Shown here one piece after another: positions 63,260-64,000 of a stretch of DNA of 64,000 bases (its first letter is position 1; each line of letters starts with the position of its first letter). The position numbers and the translations under genes are program-made. The stretch covers positions 275,651 to 339,650 of the forward strand of contig NZ_JARZAG010000005.1 in the NCBI RefSeq assembly GCF_029892155.1, in the 5' to 3' direction. The notes beneath the pieces are model-generated. The model saw nothing but the letters and a program-made list of their open reading frames with translations, ran no database searches and was not told the DNA's origin. The DNA is from Kitasatospora sp. GAS204B (lineage in GTDB: Bacteria; Actinomycetota; Actinomycetes; Streptomycetales; Streptomycetaceae).

Positions 63260-64000
63260 TCAGCTGATGATCACAGAAGTCCCGAGGATGCTCGACAGCT
63301 TCCGCAGCTTGGCCGTGGTCGCGCTGCCCGCGCTCGCCTTCTGCGCGACCACCCCGGGCAGTGCCTGGTGCCGGGCCCAACCGGGCGCACCCGAACACAC
63401 GTCAAGGAGTGTGTCCAAGGCGGTGTCGCCCTGCCGGGTGTCGGCCTGCGCGAGGGCGACGTCCAGCATCATCCGGTTGCGGGCCGACGGAGTGAGGCCG
63501 GACAGGTCACCCATCGAGTCGAACAGCCCGAGCGCCTTGGCGGGACGCCCGGTGGAAACGGTGATGCCGATGGCCTGCGCGGTGACCGTGGTCGGCCCGA
63601 ACGCCGTGCCGTTCACGGTCACGTCCCGGCCCATCCGGGCCGCGACCGCATGCCCTTGTGACAACAGGTCGTCGGCGCCGTCCACGTTCCCCTGACGGGC
63701 TGCGACGACGGCCGCGAAGGTGACGTGCCACCCGTAGGTGGCCAACAACCCCAGGTCACGATCCCCGTAGCGGGGTTCGATGTTCTCGTACGATGCCCGC
63801 GCGGTCTGTTCGGCCTGGTCGAGCCGGGCATCGCGCAGATAGATCCACGACCGCCCCGAGGCGACCATGGCGGCGCGGATCGTGTCGCCGGCGCTTTCGG
63901 CCTGGTGAAGTTCCCCCCTGATCTTGGACAGCGGGTGCTTACGCTGCAGGGGTGAAGTCGTGCCGGAGCCTGGCTCGGGTTTCGAGTGGGGTGAGGTACC
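63260..64000 (-). CDS. TPR-containing transcriptional regulator, C-terminal part (WhiJ-like)
   Basis: The minus-strand frame is open from the right edge to the stop at 63260, so the N terminus, where an XRE-type helix-turn-helix is expected, is outside the window. The visible ~245 residues form TPR-like helices (AAMVASGRSWIYLRDARLDQA, WHVTFAAVVAARQGNVDGADDLL, RPAKALGLFDSM, MLDVALAQADTRQGDTALDTLL) and end in AKLRKLSSILGTSVIIS. This layout is typical of streptomycete XRE-TPR regulators that pair with ATP-binding and DUF397 proteins. Confidence 0.65.
   Translation of the reverse strand, partial: GTSPHSKPEPGSGTTSPLQRKHPLSKIRGELHQAESAGDTIRAAMVASGRSWIYLRDARLDQAEQTARASYENIEPRYGDRDLGLLATYGWHVTFAAVVAARQGNVDGADDLLSQGHAVAARMGRDVTVNGTAFGPTTVTAQAIGITVSTGRPAKALGLFDSMGDLSGLTPSARNRMMLDVALAQADTRQGDTALDTLLDVCSGAPGWARHQALPGVVAQKASAGSATTAKLRKLSSILGTSVIIS

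Overview
The window is chromosomal DNA from a Streptomyces/Kitasatospora-type actinomycete. The evidence is the very high GC content, GTG/TTG starts with strong Shine-Dalgarno sites, a mycothiol gene (mshC), F420-dependent enzymes, chaplins, a 2-methylisoborneol locus and an NRPS-PKS operon. The genus cannot be fixed from the sequence alone.

Region 1 (1-20.9 kb) is mostly core actinobacterial chromosome: a HicAB toxin-antitoxin pair with its own operator, a formyltransferase-only PurH homologue, HAD, GNAT and SGNH enzymes, PAC2 and slipin proteins, and the conserved run mshC / SCO1664-family kinase-like protein / DUF3090 / phosphomutase. An F420 oxidoreductase, an aldo-keto reductase coupled to a degenerate RecD2-like protein, a DUF5703 gene, a long chaplin (ChpC-like), a short chaplin (ChpH-like) and an M20 hydrolase follow. 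The order resembles what I recall of the S. coelicolor SCO1663-SCO1676 neighbourhood.

Region 2 (20.7-32 kb) is a patchy accessory zone that begins at tRNA-Leu(GAG). A decayed tyrosine-integrase fragment lies next to the tRNA. It is followed by an APH-like kinase, a large SpoIIE-type phosphatase sensor, an NTF2-like gene whose start carries a 33-bp inverted duplication, a methyltransferase, and remnants of the two ends of one transposase family. Between those remnants sit a cytochrome P450 and a 20-codon ORF ending in NWFWV, which together look like a P450-modified RiPP, plus a SapA-domain surface protein. A PadR/membrane-protein pair with a clear operator closes the zone.

Region 3 (32.5-42.2 kb) holds 2-methylisoborneol synthase with geranyl-diphosphate C-methyltransferase, then a cupin/zinc-ribbon protein, a DUF2252 protein, a universal stress protein, a Tat-exported FAD oxidoreductase, a GH64-CBM6 glucanase and a COG3375-type acetyltransferase.

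Region 4 (42.2-60.4 kb) is a compact hybrid NRPS-PKS operon: LuxR-type regulator, free carrier protein, C-A(Leu)-PCP, KS-ACP with the AT excised, C-A-PCP, thioesterase, MbtH, free A domain (Thr-like), C-PCP-C, and an F420/LLM oxidoreductase, followed by an aldo-keto reductase. A leucine module followed by a ketosynthase with no KR, plus an F420 reductase, fits construction of a statine-type (beta-hydroxy-gamma-amino acid) unit reduced by a separate enzyme.

Region 5 (60.4-64 kb) has a secreted protein, an unknown protein and a decaying WhiJ/AbaA-like regulatory set: a DUF397 fragment, a frameshifted ATP-binding protein and a TPR regulator that runs off the window.
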